Part shown: positions 6,889 to 15,339 of the stretch, in pieces | Numbering within the stretch: position 1 is the first letter of the stretch | How the letters are laid out: the number at the start of each line of letters is the position of its first letter | Source: Aphodosoma sp045631465 | Lineage (GTDB): Bacteria > Bacteroidota > Bacteroidia > Bacteroidales > Paludibacteraceae | Reading direction: 5' to 3' | Assembly: GCA_045631465.1 (NCBI GenBank) | Contig: JAZQUV010000009.1 | Span: forward strand, 1 to 28,728 | Length of the DNA: 28,728 nt | Notes under the pieces: generated by a model | The model's input: only the letters and a program-made list of their open reading frames with translations | What the model was told of the DNA's origin: nothing | Database searches by the model: none | Program-made: the position numbers and the translations under genes

Positions 6889-8847
6889 ATGACAGAAGAA
6901 GCAAAAAACAGTGCCGCAAAAGAGTACGGCGCGAGTAGTATTCAAGTACTTGAGGGTCTTGAAGCCGTACGTAAACGTCCGTCGATGTATATTGGCGATA
7001 CGAGTTCAAAGGGGTTACACCACTTGGTTTATGAGGTAGTTGACAACTCTATTGACGAGGCTTTGGCTGGTTATTGTACTGATATCCAAGTAAGTATTAA
7101 TCCTGACAATTCGATAACAGTAGCGGATAATGGTCGTGGTATCCCAGTGGATATGCACGAAAAGGAGGGTCGTTCGGCTCTTGAGGTGGTTATGACTGTG
7201 TTGCACGCTGGTGGTAAGTTTGATAAAGGTTCGTATAAAGTGTCGGGCGGTTTGCACGGTGTGGGTGTGAGTTGTGTGAATGCATTGTCGACTGATTTAC
7301 ACGTAGAAGTGCACCGTGGTGGCAAATTGTATGTGCAAGATTATAAACGTGGTGTGCCACAATATAGCGTGAAAGAGGCAGGTGAGGCTACGACTACGGG
7401 TACTACTGTTACGTTCCACCCAGACCCTGAGATTTTCTCGGAGACTGTGTATCAATATCATATTTTGGCTGCTCGCTTGCGTGAGTTGGCATTCTTGAAT
7501 GCAGGTATTCATTTGACTATCACTGATTATCGCGTAGAGAATGAAGGCGATGAACCTAAATCGGAACATTTCCACTCGGAAGATGGACTTCGTGAGTTTG
7601 TGAAATATATTGACTCGAGCCGTGAGGCGTTGATTCCACACGTAATTCACATTAACACAGAGAAATATGGTACGCCTGTGGAGATTGCGATGATGTATAA
7701 TACTTCGTATTCGGAGAATTTGCATTCATACGTGAATAATATCAATACAATTGAAGGTGGTACACACGTGTCGGGTTTCCGCCGTGCGTTGACTCGTACG
7801 TTGAAAAAATATGCCGAAGATAGCAAAATGCTTGAAAAAGTGAAGGTTGAAATTTCGGGTGATGACTTCCGTGAAGGTTTGACTGCTGTGATTTCGGTGA
7901 AAGTGGCAGAACCACAATTTGAGGGTCAAACTAAAACTAAACTCGGAAATAGCGAGGTGATGGGTATGGTTGACCAAGCTGTGGGCGAGGCATTGAGCAA
8001 CTATCTTGAGGAGCATCCGACAGAAGCTAAGATGATAGTAAACAAAGTGATACTTGCGGCAACGGCACGTAATGCAGCGCGTAAAGCGAGAGAGATGGTA
8101 CAACGTAAGTCGCCACTTTCGGGCGGAGGTTTGCCAGGTAAATTGGCAGACTGCTCGAGTCGCGATGCTTCGCAATGCGAGTTGTTCCTCGTCGAGGGTG
8201 ACTCTGCGGGTGGTTCGGCTAAATCGGGTCGCGACCGTAACTATCAAGCTATCTTGCCATTGCGTGGTAAGATTTTGAACGTTGAAAAAGCTATGCAACA
8301 CCGAGCTTTTGAGAGCGAGGAGATACGTAATATTTACACCGCATTGGGTGTGACAATCGGCACAGAAGAGGACTCGAAGGCATTGAATATGAGCAAACTT
8401 CGCTACCACAAGGTGATTATTATGACCGATGCCGACGTGGATGGAGCTCACATTGCTACATTGATTTTGACATTCTTCTTCCGCTATATGAAAGAGATGA
8501 TTGAGAATGGCTATATCTATATTGCGACTCCACCACTCTACCTCTGCAAAAAGGGTAAAGTGCAACAATATTGTTGGACAGAAGACCAACGTTTGCGCTT
8601 CATCGAAGAGTATGGCGGTGGTAATGAGGGTGCTATCACTCAGCAACGCTACAAAGGTCTTGGTGAGATGAATGCAGAACAATTGTGGGAAACAACAATG
8701 AACCCAGAAAACCGCACATTGCGCCAAATTACAATTGAAAATGCAGCTGAAGCAGACCAAATATTCTCGATGTTGATGGGTGATGAGGTTGGTCCTCGTC
8801 GTGAGTTCATCGAACAAAACGCAGTTTATGCTAATATTGACGCATAA
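6889..8847 (+). CDS. gyrB: DNA gyrase subunit B
   Basis: The 652-residue protein is the ATPase subunit of DNA gyrase, which introduces negative supercoils together with GyrA. The GHKL ATPase domain shows EVVDNSIDEALAG (catalytic Glu49), DNGRGIPV (about 80-87) and GGLHGVGVSCVNALS (about 120-134). The TOPRIM domain has EGDSAGGSAKSGRDR from Glu436 and TDADVDGAHI with Asp514 to Asp518, the Mg-binding acidic residues. The C-terminus RRYKGLGEMN-type block (QRYKGLGEMNAEQLWETTMNP) and the GDEVGPRREFIE ending are canonical. The length of about 650 is typical outside proteobacteria. No Shine-Dalgarno is evident. A strong promoter lies at 6798-6829. Confidence 0.98.
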   Translation: MTEEAKNSAAKEYGASSIQVLEGLEAVRKRPSMYIGDTSSKGLHHLVYEVVDNSIDEALAGYCTDIQVSINPDNSITVADNGRGIPVDMHEKEGRSALEVVMTVLHAGGKFDKGSYKVSGGLHGVGVSCVNALSTDLHVEVHRGGKLYVQDYKRGVPQYSVKEAGEATTTGTTVTFHPDPEIFSETVYQYHILAARLRELAFLNAGIHLTITDYRVENEGDEPKSEHFHSEDGLREFVKYIDSSREALIPHVIHINTEKYGTPVEIAMMYNTSYSENLHSYVNNINTIEGGTHVSGFRRALTRTLKKYAEDSKMLEKVKVEISGDDFREGLTAVISVKVAEPQFEGQTKTKLGNSEVMGMVDQAVGEALSNYLEEHPTEAKMIVNKVILAATARNAARKAREMVQRKSPLSGGGLPGKLADCSSRDASQCELFLVEGDSAGGSAKSGRDRNYQAILPLRGKILNVEKAMQHRAFESEEIRNIYTALGVTIGTEEDSKALNMSKLRYHKVIIMTDADVDGAHIATLILTFFFRYMKEMIENGYIYIATPPLYLCKKGKVQQYCWTEDQRLRFIEEYGGGNEGAITQQRYKGLGEMNAEQLWETTMNPENRTLRQITIENAAEADQIFSMLMGDEVGPRREFIEQNAVYANIDA

Positions 8848-8934
8848 TAAAGTTGAAATGTGAAAGTTGAGAGTTGAAAGTTTCCATTCGGCATTAACTT
8901 TTCGTAAACAAAAAACTTTTAAATTAAGATTATT

Positions 8935-8960
8935 AACAATTTAAACTAACAATTTAAACT
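8935..8960. repeat. 13-bp tandem duplication before dnaN
   Basis: AACAATTTAAACT occurs twice head to tail (8935-8947 and 8948-8960), ending ten bases before the dnaN start codon. This A/T-rich leader may aid translation initiation in the absence of a Shine-Dalgarno sequence. Confidence 0.85.
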
Positions 8961-8969
8961 ATAGAATAT

Positions 8970-10094
8970 ATGAAATTTACGGTATCAAGTTCATTACTTC
9001 TTAGTCGCCTACAAATGGTAGGCAAGGTGATTAGTTCAAAAAACACTATGGCAATTTTGGACAATTTCCTTCTTCAAGTGAATGGTAACATACTTACTAT
9101 CACGGCTTCTGACCTAGAAACAACACTTACAACAACTCTTGAAATTGATAATCAAGAAGGTGATATAACAATTGCATTGCCAGCAAAATTATTGATAGAT
9201 TCGCTAAAAGAATTTCCAGAACAACCACTTTGCTTCGATATAAATCCTGAAAATCTTGCAGTGATGTTCCGCACAGAAACAGGTAACTATAACTTTATCG
9301 GTCAAAATGGTAATGAATACCCAAAAGCCCCAGAATTGAAAGCAGAGCACTTCCAATATACAATGGAATCGAGCGTATTGGGAGCTGGCGTTGGCAAAAC
9401 TGCATTTGCAGCAGCAACAGAAGACCTTCGACCAACAATGACTGGTATATTCTTCCGTTTTAGCAATGAGGGAGTTACATTTGTTGCTACCGATGCACAC
9501 AAACTTGTGCGCCTTATCAATAAAACGGTTACATCAGACGTGGAATCGTCGTTCATCCTACCTCGCAAAGCTGCAAATACAGTGAAAAACCTTGTTGCAA
9601 GCGAAAAATGTGATGTTAAAATTAGCTTTGACGACAAAAACATCATCTTCGAATTGCCAACTTATCGCATGATTTGCCGCCAAATCGAAGGTCGTTTCCC
9701 TAACTATAATGGTGTTATTCCACAAAATAACCCATACGAAATCATTCTTGACCGTCACCACTTTATCAGCGCAATCAAACGTATTCTTGCTTTTGCTAAT
9801 CAAGGCACTTATCTTGTGAAACTTAGCATTGAATCAGGTCGCATGACTCTCTCGGCTCAAGATATCGACTTCAGTATCTCGGCAAAAGAAACTATTCCTT
9901 GCCAATTTGAAGGCGAACCTATCAACATTGGTTTCAAAGCCCCTCTTTTGGTTGATATTCTCAATGGTATTTCAAGCAATGAAGTACGCTTGCAATTGGC
10001 TGACCCTTCACGTGCTGGTATTATCCTCCCACTTGAAAACGAAGAAAATGAAGATATGCTCACATTGTTGATGCCTATGCTTATCAATGAATAA
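8970..10094 (+). CDS. dnaN: DNA polymerase III subunit beta (sliding clamp)
   Basis: The 374-residue protein is the beta clamp, a dimeric ring that tethers the replicative polymerase to DNA. It starts MKFTVSSSLLLSRLQMVGKVISSKNTM-like, as expected of the first clamp fold. The middle domain has LRPTMTGIFF and TFVATDAHKLVR (about 151-176), the conserved clamp block. The third domain has QIEGRFPNYNGVIP and ends in MLTLLMPMLINE, equivalent to the canonical hydrophobic C-terminus (PMR/PML) that lines the partner-binding pocket. Length is typical. It lies 122 bases after gyrB on the same strand. dnaA and recF are not adjacent, so this is not evidence of a replication origin. Confidence 0.97.
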   Translation: MKFTVSSSLLLSRLQMVGKVISSKNTMAILDNFLLQVNGNILTITASDLETTLTTTLEIDNQEGDITIALPAKLLIDSLKEFPEQPLCFDINPENLAVMFRTETGNYNFIGQNGNEYPKAPELKAEHFQYTMESSVLGAGVGKTAFAAATEDLRPTMTGIFFRFSNEGVTFVATDAHKLVRLINKTVTSDVESSFILPRKAANTVKNLVASEKCDVKISFDDKNIIFELPTYRMICRQIEGRFPNYNGVIPQNNPYEIILDRHHFISAIKRILAFANQGTYLVKLSIESGRMTLSAQDIDFSISAKETIPCQFEGEPINIGFKAPLLVDILNGISSNEVRLQLADPSRAGIILPLENEENEDMLTLLMPMLINE

Positions 10095-10103
10095 TTATTT
10101 AAC

Positions 10104-10155
10104 GAATGCATAATTCATAATGCATAATTCATAATTTATGGGTTATGCATTTTTT
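10104..10155 (+). terminator. Repeat-derived terminator-like hairpin after dnaN
   Basis: GCATAATTCATAAT-like units repeat from 10107. AATGCATAA (10119-10127) pairs perfectly with TTATGCATT (10143-10151), followed by a T-run to 10155. The stem is very A/T-rich, so termination would be weak. Its position, 10 bases after the dnaN stop and just before prmC, suggests partial read-through. Confidence 0.45.
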
Positions 10156-10171
10156 GTATGAAGTTAGAGAA

Positions 10172-10978
10172 ATGGAAATTACAGCATATATAAAAAGGTT
10201 GTTGATGAGCCATATAACGGGGTTGACGACAGCACAGTTGTTGGCTGAACCTAATTTGCAACTGACAGAAGAACAGCGAGTTTGGATGGAAGAGGCTATA
10301 TGCCGACTAGAGAATAATGAACCACTGCAACATGTGCTGGGGTATGGCGAATTTTATGGGCGCAAATTTAAATGCGACAGCAGAGCCCTTGTGCCCCGAC
10401 CAGAGACGGAGGAGCTCGTGGATTGGATTATAAACGATTGGGCAACAATCAATAGTCGACAATTGCCAATCAATGTTCTTGATATTGGAACTGGAACGGG
10501 ATGCATTGCGTTGTCGTTGGCAAAAGAATTGGAAGGAGCCAAGATTACGGCAGTAGATATATCAACGGCAGCGTTGAGTTTGGCTCGTGAAAATGCTAAG
10601 ATTTTAGAGGCGAGGGATGTGAGATTTGTTGAGTGTGACATCTTAGGAGAGTGCAATGTTATAGAGGAGGGTTATGATGTCATAGTGAGCAATCCGCCAT
10701 ACGTTAGAGAGTGTGAAAAAAAGGAGATGGAGGCAAATGTGCTCGATTATGACCCTCATACTGCGTTGTTTGTATCGGATGAAGACCCCTTAATTTTCTA
10801 CCGAGCTATTGCCGAATTTGCATTAACACATCTTACACCTAAAGGAGCTCTCTATTTTGAGATAAATCAGTATCTTGGCAGGGAGACTTGTGATTTATTG
10901 GTCGCAATGGGATATAGAAATGTGGAGTTGAAAGATGACATCAATGGGAATGCGAGAATGGTGAGAGCAACATTATGA
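10172..10978 (+). CDS. prmC: Peptide chain release factor N5-glutamine methyltransferase
   Basis: From the ATG at 10172 the protein is 268 residues. PrmC (HemK) methylates the Gln of the GGQ motif of release factors RF1 and RF2 using S-adenosylmethionine. The N-terminal helical domain ends at PLQHVLGYGEFYGRKF, followed by VPRPETEELV, the SAM-binding loop DIGTGTGCIALSLAKEL and the substrate-binding signature VSNPPYVRE. The ending VELKDDINGNARMVRA is canonical. An earlier in-frame ATG (10145) lies inside a terminator-like stem and would add nine residues without family support, so it is not used. It is followed by recX after 42 bases. Confidence 0.95.
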   Translation: MEITAYIKRLLMSHITGLTTAQLLAEPNLQLTEEQRVWMEEAICRLENNEPLQHVLGYGEFYGRKFKCDSRALVPRPETEELVDWIINDWATINSRQLPINVLDIGTGTGCIALSLAKELEGAKITAVDISTAALSLARENAKILEARDVRFVECDILGECNVIEEGYDVIVSNPPYVRECEKKEMEANVLDYDPHTALFVSDEDPLIFYRAIAEFALTHLTPKGALYFEINQYLGRETCDLLVAMGYRNVELKDDINGNARMVRATL

Positions 10979-11020
10979 ATTGAGAATTGAGAATTAAAAA
11001 TGGAGAATGGAGAATTGAAA
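10979..11020. repeat. Degenerate GAGAATT/GGAGAAT repeat before recX
   Basis: Seven- and eight-base units (TTGAGAA, TGGAGAA) fill the prmC-recX junction and contain an alternative in-frame ATG at 11000. It is related to the GAATGAG repeats elsewhere in the window. Confidence 0.75.
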
Positions 11021-11467
11021 ATGAATGATATATTATTAAATAAAGCAGCGACGTATGCTTCGAGATGTGAGCATTGCGAAAGCGAGGTAAGGGAGAAATT
11101 GTTGGATTGGGGTGGCACTTGCGAGGAAACAGATGAGATAATTGCGTATCTTATAGAGGAACGTTATATTGATAATCAGCGATATGCCAATAGTTATGCA
11201 AAAGATAAATTTCTCTTCAATCATTGGGGAAAATATAAAATTAGTATGATGCTAAGAAGCAAAAATATCGAGAGCGAATTTATAGAAGAAGCTTTAAATC
11301 AGATAGATAACGAAGAGTATTTAGAGAAGTTGCAACAGATATTGAGAGATAAATTGCGCTCGTTGAAATATTCATCGGAATATGAAAAAAAGGGCAAACT
11401 ATTTAAGTTTGCCCAATCGCGCGGATTTGAAAGTAGCGCTATTTCGAAGGTTATAGACCTTATATAA
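11021..11467 (+). CDS. recX: Regulatory protein RecX
   Basis: The 148-residue protein is RecX, a cytoplasmic modulator that binds the groove of RecA filaments and limits recombinase activity. It is built of three-helix repeats: YASRCEHCESEVREKLLDWG near the N-terminus, then LIEERYIDNQRYANSYAKDKF, the strongest family block, then GKYKISMMLRSKNIESEFIEEAL and FKFAQSRGFESSAISKVI. The ATG at 11021 is preferred over 11000, whose seven extra residues are encoded by junction repeats. It is probably co-transcribed with prmC (42-base gap). A convergent terminator follows. Confidence 0.9.
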   Translation: MNDILLNKAATYASRCEHCESEVREKLLDWGGTCEETDEIIAYLIEERYIDNQRYANSYAKDKFLFNHWGKYKISMMLRSKNIESEFIEEALNQIDNEEYLEKLQQILRDKLRSLKYSSEYEKKGKLFKFAQSRGFESSAISKVIDLI

Positions 11468-11469
11468 TA

Positions 11470-11503
11470 CAAGGGGATTTGAAAAAAATCCCTTTATTTT
11501 TTC
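11470..11503. terminator. Bidirectional terminator between recX and topA
   Basis: AAGGGGATTT and AAATCCCTT (11471-11480 and 11487-11495, one bulged G) form a stem with T-rich sequence on its right and, read from the other strand, T-rich sequence on its left. It lies between convergent recX and topA and overlaps the topA stop codon. Confidence 0.7.
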
Positions 11504-13833
11504 TTACCTCTAGTGGTTTTCTTTTTGGCTGTGCCTTTAGACTTGTTTGCCTCGTTAGCAATAATTTCTTGGCATTGTTCAAGAGTCAGACTTTCTGCCA
11601 CTGTGCCTTTTGGCAACTTATAGTTCTCGCCGGCATGAGTAATATATGCACCAAAACGACCATTAAGAACAAGAATATCTTCAGCTTCAAATTTTTTGAT
11701 TTCGCGATTCTTATCGGCTTGACGCTTTTCGGCAATAAGTTCAATAGCACGCTCACGAGTAATTGTCAATGGATCCTCTTCTTTTGGTATAGAAATATAT
11801 GTTTTGCCATGACGTACATAAGGCCCGAATTTACCTACACCAATGCTCAATGCTTCGCCTTCGTATTCGCCAAAATCGATAGGAAGTTTGAATAGTTCGA
11901 GTGCTTCTTCTAGGGTTAATGCCTCCATAGATTGACCTGTGCGAAGTGATGCAAAACGCGGTTTTTCATCGTCGGTGGCCAAACCAATCTGTGCAACAGG
12001 TCCAAAACGCCCTATCTTAACAAAAACAGGACGACCAGAGATTGGGTCAATACCAAGTTCACGCTCTCCAGCCTTTTTGCCTGTAGAATGCATAGCTTCC
12101 TCTACATTTGGATGGAACGTAGTGTAGAAAACATCTATATTCTTAGTCCACTCGAGTTTACCTTCGGCTATTTTATCAAAATCTTGTTCGACAGATGCTG
12201 TAAAATTATAATCCATAATATTTGGAAAGTTCGCCAACAAATAGTCGTTAACAACGATACCAATATCGGTTGGAGAGAGTTTTCCTTTTTCTATAGATGC
12301 CTTCTCGAGTTTATCTTCTTCCTTGATTTTTCCGTTTTTAAGAGTAAGTATACGATAAGGTCGCGCTTCGTTTTGGATCTCACGTTTTTCAACATAATCA
12401 CGCGCTAAGATAGTTGAAATAGTTGGCGCATAGGTAGATGGACGTCCAATGCCTAACTCCTCCAACTTACGAACAAGGGAAGCCTCGGTATAGCGAGCAG
12501 GGCGTTGAGTAAAACGCTCTTGCGCTTGCATCGAGAGCATTGACAATATATCGCCTTGAGATAATTTTGGCAACATATCTTCGGTTTCTTGGGCAGTTTC
12601 GTCGTCGGTAGACTCCATATACACATTCAAAAAACCATCGAATTTCAACACTTCTCCGATAGCAACAAACTTCTCATCAGAATTATCTATATTAATGATT
12701 GCTGTTGTTTTCTCGAACTCAGCATCAGCCATTTGACTGGCGATAGTGCGTTTCCAGATAAGGTCGTAAAGCTTACGTTCCTGCGCTGTACCTTCAATTT
12801 CATGCACATTCATATATGTAGGACGAATTGCCTCATGCGCTTCTTGTGCTCCTTTTGATTTAGTACTATACTGACGACGTTTATAATACTTCTCGCCTAC
12901 CATCTCTAAGATTTCGGCTTTAGCAGTATTCAATGCTAAATCAGAGAGATTGACAGAGTCGGTACGCATATAGGTAATCTTACCACTTTCGTACAACGAC
13001 TGAGCAACACGCATCGTAGTTGCTACAGGGAAACCAAATTTACGAGATGCCTCTTGTTGAAGCGTAGAAGTAGTGAAAGGAGCAGCTGGGGTACGACGAG
13101 TTGGACGGGTTTCGATAGATTCAACGTCATATTTAGCTAAAATTGAAGTTTCAAGGAATGCTTTGGCCTCTGCTTCTGTTGCAAAACGATTACGCAATTC
13201 TGCTTTAAATTCAACATCCTTACCTTCTTCATTTTTAACAACAAACGTAGCAACAACACGGAAAGATGCCTCTGCCTTAAATTGTTGTATTTCACGTTCG
13301 CGTTCAACCACAAGACGCACAGTAACAGACTGAACACGACCAGCAGAAAGCGATGGTTTTATTTTACGCCAAAGAACTGGTGATAACTCAAAACCCACAA
13401 TACGATCAAGAACACGACGCGCTTGTTGAGCATCTACTACATCAAGATTAATTTCTCGTGGATTATCAATTGCATTCAATATAGCATTTTTAGTAATCTC
13501 GTGGAAAACAATACGATGCGTTGTTTTTTCCTTTAATCCCAACACCTCATATAAGTGCCAAGCAATAGCCTCTCCCTCGCGGTCTTCATCGGATGCTAAC
13601 CAAACCACATCTGCCTCATTTGCTGCCTTACGAAGATCAGAAACTAATTTTGTTTTATCGGAAGGAATTACATAGTTTGGTTCAAAATTATTCGCCACAT
13701 CAATACCAAAACCCTTTTCATGAAGGTCACGAATGTGACCAAAACTTGACATAACACGATAATCTTTACCAAGAAATTTCTCAATTGTCTTGGCTTTGGC
13801 TGGAGATTCGACGATTACCAAATTCTTTTGCAT
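11494..13833 (-). CDS. topA: DNA topoisomerase I (type IA)
   Basis: The 779-residue enzyme relaxes negatively supercoiled DNA through a 5'-phosphotyrosine intermediate. The TOPRIM domain begins LVIVESPAKAKTIEKFLG and has the acidic SDEDREGEAIAW block (81-92). The catalytic tyrosine is Tyr288 in ITYMRTDSVNLS. LSAGRVQSV (about 162-170) and RPSTYAPTI (about 466-474) are canonical. The C-terminus has no zinc-finger cysteines. Instead it carries GRFGPV/GKFGPYV/GRFGAYI repeats of the Topo_C_Rpt type (from about 630) and a Lys-rich tail, the arrangement usual for Bacteroidetes. It is divergent from hpt. No confident promoter was found in the 311 bases upstream. Confidence 0.98.
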   Translation of the reverse strand: MQKNLVIVESPAKAKTIEKFLGKDYRVMSSFGHIRDLHEKGFGIDVANNFEPNYVIPSDKTKLVSDLRKAANEADVVWLASDEDREGEAIAWHLYEVLGLKEKTTHRIVFHEITKNAILNAIDNPREINLDVVDAQQARRVLDRIVGFELSPVLWRKIKPSLSAGRVQSVTVRLVVEREREIQQFKAEASFRVVATFVVKNEEGKDVEFKAELRNRFATEAEAKAFLETSILAKYDVESIETRPTRRTPAAPFTTSTLQQEASRKFGFPVATTMRVAQSLYESGKITYMRTDSVNLSDLALNTAKAEILEMVGEKYYKRRQYSTKSKGAQEAHEAIRPTYMNVHEIEGTAQERKLYDLIWKRTIASQMADAEFEKTTAIINIDNSDEKFVAIGEVLKFDGFLNVYMESTDDETAQETEDMLPKLSQGDILSMLSMQAQERFTQRPARYTEASLVRKLEELGIGRPSTYAPTISTILARDYVEKREIQNEARPYRILTLKNGKIKEEDKLEKASIEKGKLSPTDIGIVVNDYLLANFPNIMDYNFTASVEQDFDKIAEGKLEWTKNIDVFYTTFHPNVEEAMHSTGKKAGERELGIDPISGRPVFVKIGRFGPVAQIGLATDDEKPRFASLRTGQSMEALTLEEALELFKLPIDFGEYEGEALSIGVGKFGPYVRHGKTYISIPKEEDPLTITRERAIELIAEKRQADKNREIKKFEAEDILVLNGRFGAYITHAGENYKLPKGTVAESLTLEQCQEIIANEANKSKGTAKKKTTRGKKK

Positions 13834-14144
13834 AAAGATATAAAATGATTAAATATTATATATAAAACACTAGAAACTAAGAGATTAAACATCACAAAAA
13901 CATACATTCCTTCAACACAAATAGACAAAATATTCCCTTAGTGAAAATTTTTGCAAAGTAACAAAAAGTATTGCAATCTCACCAAATTTTCATGAATTTA
14001 TTTTTATTTTTTAACATTTGACTTATACGCAGTGCTATATATAAGGTGTAAATTGAAATAAAAAAAGAATTATACATAAATATGGCACATATCTCAAAAA
14101 AAAGTATTAACTTTGCACATAATTTTGTTTTTTCTCAAAAATAT
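13834..14144. other. Divergent region between topA and hpt
   Basis: The A/T-rich stretch contains the likely hpt -7 box at 14108-14115 and no supportable gene. Several near-matches to TAnnTTTG occur on the minus strand but none has both promoter elements, so the topA promoter is unassigned. Confidence 0.5.
14108..14115 (+). promoter_or_regulatory. Likely -7 box for the hpt-adk-obgE operon
   Basis: TAACTTTG matches the Bacteroidetes TAnnTTTG -7 element. No good TTTG is seen about 20 bases upstream. Its location 30 bases before ATG 14145 argues that hpt starts there and not at the ATG at 14082. Confidence 0.55.
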
Positions 14145-14684
14145 ATGAAAACAATAACACTAAAAGACAAAACTTTTGGAATTTCAATACCCGAAGAACA
14201 AATATTTTCTGCAATAGACAAAGTTGCTGAAAAAATGAATGCCGACTTAGTTGATAAAAATCCACTTTTTATCATCGTATTGAATGGCGCATTTATGTTT
14301 GCTTCTGATTTATTAAAACGTGTTGAACTACCAGCACAACTCTCTTTTGTAAAAGTTTCGTCATATAGTGGCACTTCAAGCACTGGCAATGTTAAAGAAC
14401 TCATCGGATTAAACGAAGATGTAAAAGGACGCACTGTTGTGATAATTGAAGACATTGTAGACTCTGGACGCACAATGTTCGGAATGGTTGAATATCTCAA
14501 ATCACTTGAAGTAGGAGAACTACACATTGCAACTTTATTTTTCAAACCTGATGCGTTGAAATATGACCTCAATATCGAATATGTTGCAATGGAAATACCA
14601 AATGACTTCATCGTCGGATATGGACTAGACTATGATGGATATGGTCGTAATCTTCGCGACATATACACTCTCATCCAAGAATAA
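14145..14684 (+). CDS. hpt: Hypoxanthine phosphoribosyltransferase
   Basis: From ATG 14145 the protein is 179 residues, the usual size. It converts hypoxanthine or guanine plus PRPP to IMP or GMP in purine salvage. The PRPP-binding loop VVIIEDIVDSGRTM has Glu102 and Asp103 as the acidic pair. LNGAFMFASDLLKRV near 45-60 matches the pyrophosphate-binding LKG-type loop with LNG. The C-terminal FIVGYGLDYDGYGRNL is the purine-binding block. An upstream in-frame ATG (14082) would add 21 residues but spans the -7 box, so it is rejected. adk follows after 21 bases, forming hpt-adk-obgE. Confidence 0.96.
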   Translation: MKTITLKDKTFGISIPEEQIFSAIDKVAEKMNADLVDKNPLFIIVLNGAFMFASDLLKRVELPAQLSFVKVSSYSGTSSTGNVKELIGLNEDVKGRTVVIIEDIVDSGRTMFGMVEYLKSLEVGELHIATLFFKPDALKYDLNIEYVAMEIPNDFIVGYGLDYDGYGRNLRDIYTLIQE

Positions 14685-14705
14685 TAATCAAAATAAAATA
14701 TAGAC

Positions 14706-15284
14706 ATGTTAAACATTGTAATATCAGGAGCTCCTGGATCTGGCAAAGGCACACAAAGTGCTATTATCGTAGAACAATACGGACTATCGCACATCTCAAC
14801 AGGAGATATGTTGCGTGAAGAAATTAAAGCGGGTACTGAAAACGGCAAAAAGGCAGAAGCACTCATCAACGATGGTAAACTTGTGCCTGATGAAATGATT
14901 ATTGCCATGCTTCACGACCGCGTACAAAATGACCTTAACAATGGTAGTGTCAAAGGTTTCATTTTTGATGGTTTCCCTCGTACTGCAGCTCAAGCTATTG
15001 CGCTCGATGCTATGCTTGAAGAACTTGGCACAGAAGTTAGTTGTATGCTTCATATGCAAGTAGAGCACGACTTACTCATTGAACGTTTGCTCAATCGAGG
15101 CAAAACTTCAGGTCGCGCTGACGACAATCTAGAAACTATTCAAAAACGACTTGACGTATACAATACACAAACATTACCTGTAATAGAACACTACAAAACA
15201 TCTGGTCGCTACAAATCTGCTTGCAACAATTCATCTGTAGAGGCTTGTTTTGCACAAGTAAAGGAGATAATCGATAATTTATAA
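14706..15284 (+). CDS. adk: Adenylate kinase
   Basis: The 192-residue enzyme interconverts ATP + AMP and 2 ADP in the cytoplasm. The P-loop GAPGSGKGT is at residues 8-16. HISTGDMLREEI (AMP-binding start) and FIFDGFPRTAAQA (AMP-binding, about 80-92) are canonical. The lid is the short form: NRGKTSGRADDNLETIQKRL has the usual arginines but no zinc-binding cysteines or long lid insertion, giving the reduced length. It sits between hpt and obgE, the common Bacteroidetes arrangement. Confidence 0.97.
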   Translation: MLNIVISGAPGSGKGTQSAIIVEQYGLSHISTGDMLREEIKAGTENGKKAEALINDGKLVPDEMIIAMLHDRVQNDLNNGSVKGFIFDGFPRTAAQAIALDAMLEELGTEVSCMLHMQVEHDLLIERLLNRGKTSGRADDNLETIQKRLDVYNTQTLPVIEHYKTSGRYKSACNNSSVEACFAQVKEIIDNL

Positions 15285-15303
15285 TAATCATATGGCGACA
15301 ACC

Positions 15304-15337
15304 CTCGGTTCTCGCCACTAATCACTCGCTACTAAAA
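15304..15337. repeat. GCGACTA/TCGCTA-type junction repeat before obgE
   Basis: Short degenerate units around CTCGCCACTAATCACTCGC and CTACTAAAA precede obgE. The string TCGCTACTAAAA is the exact reverse complement of sequence at 19009-19020 upstream of lepB, showing that this is a recurrent spacer family. Confidence 0.55.
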
Positions 15338-15339
15338 TT

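Noticed and set aside
7726..8817. A 363-codon minus-strand frame opposite gyrB
   Set aside because: It is fully antisense to the unmistakable gyrB, is rich in His, Cys and Thr as expected of a shadow frame, and has no domain.
8848..8969. A replication origin next to dnaN
   Set aside because: There is no dnaA gene, no cluster of DnaA boxes (TTATCCACA-like), and the gap is only 122 bases.
14082..14144. Upstream start for hpt
   Set aside because: The 21 extra codons include a TAACTTTG -7 box and exceed the normal N-terminus of hypoxanthine phosphoribosyltransferase.
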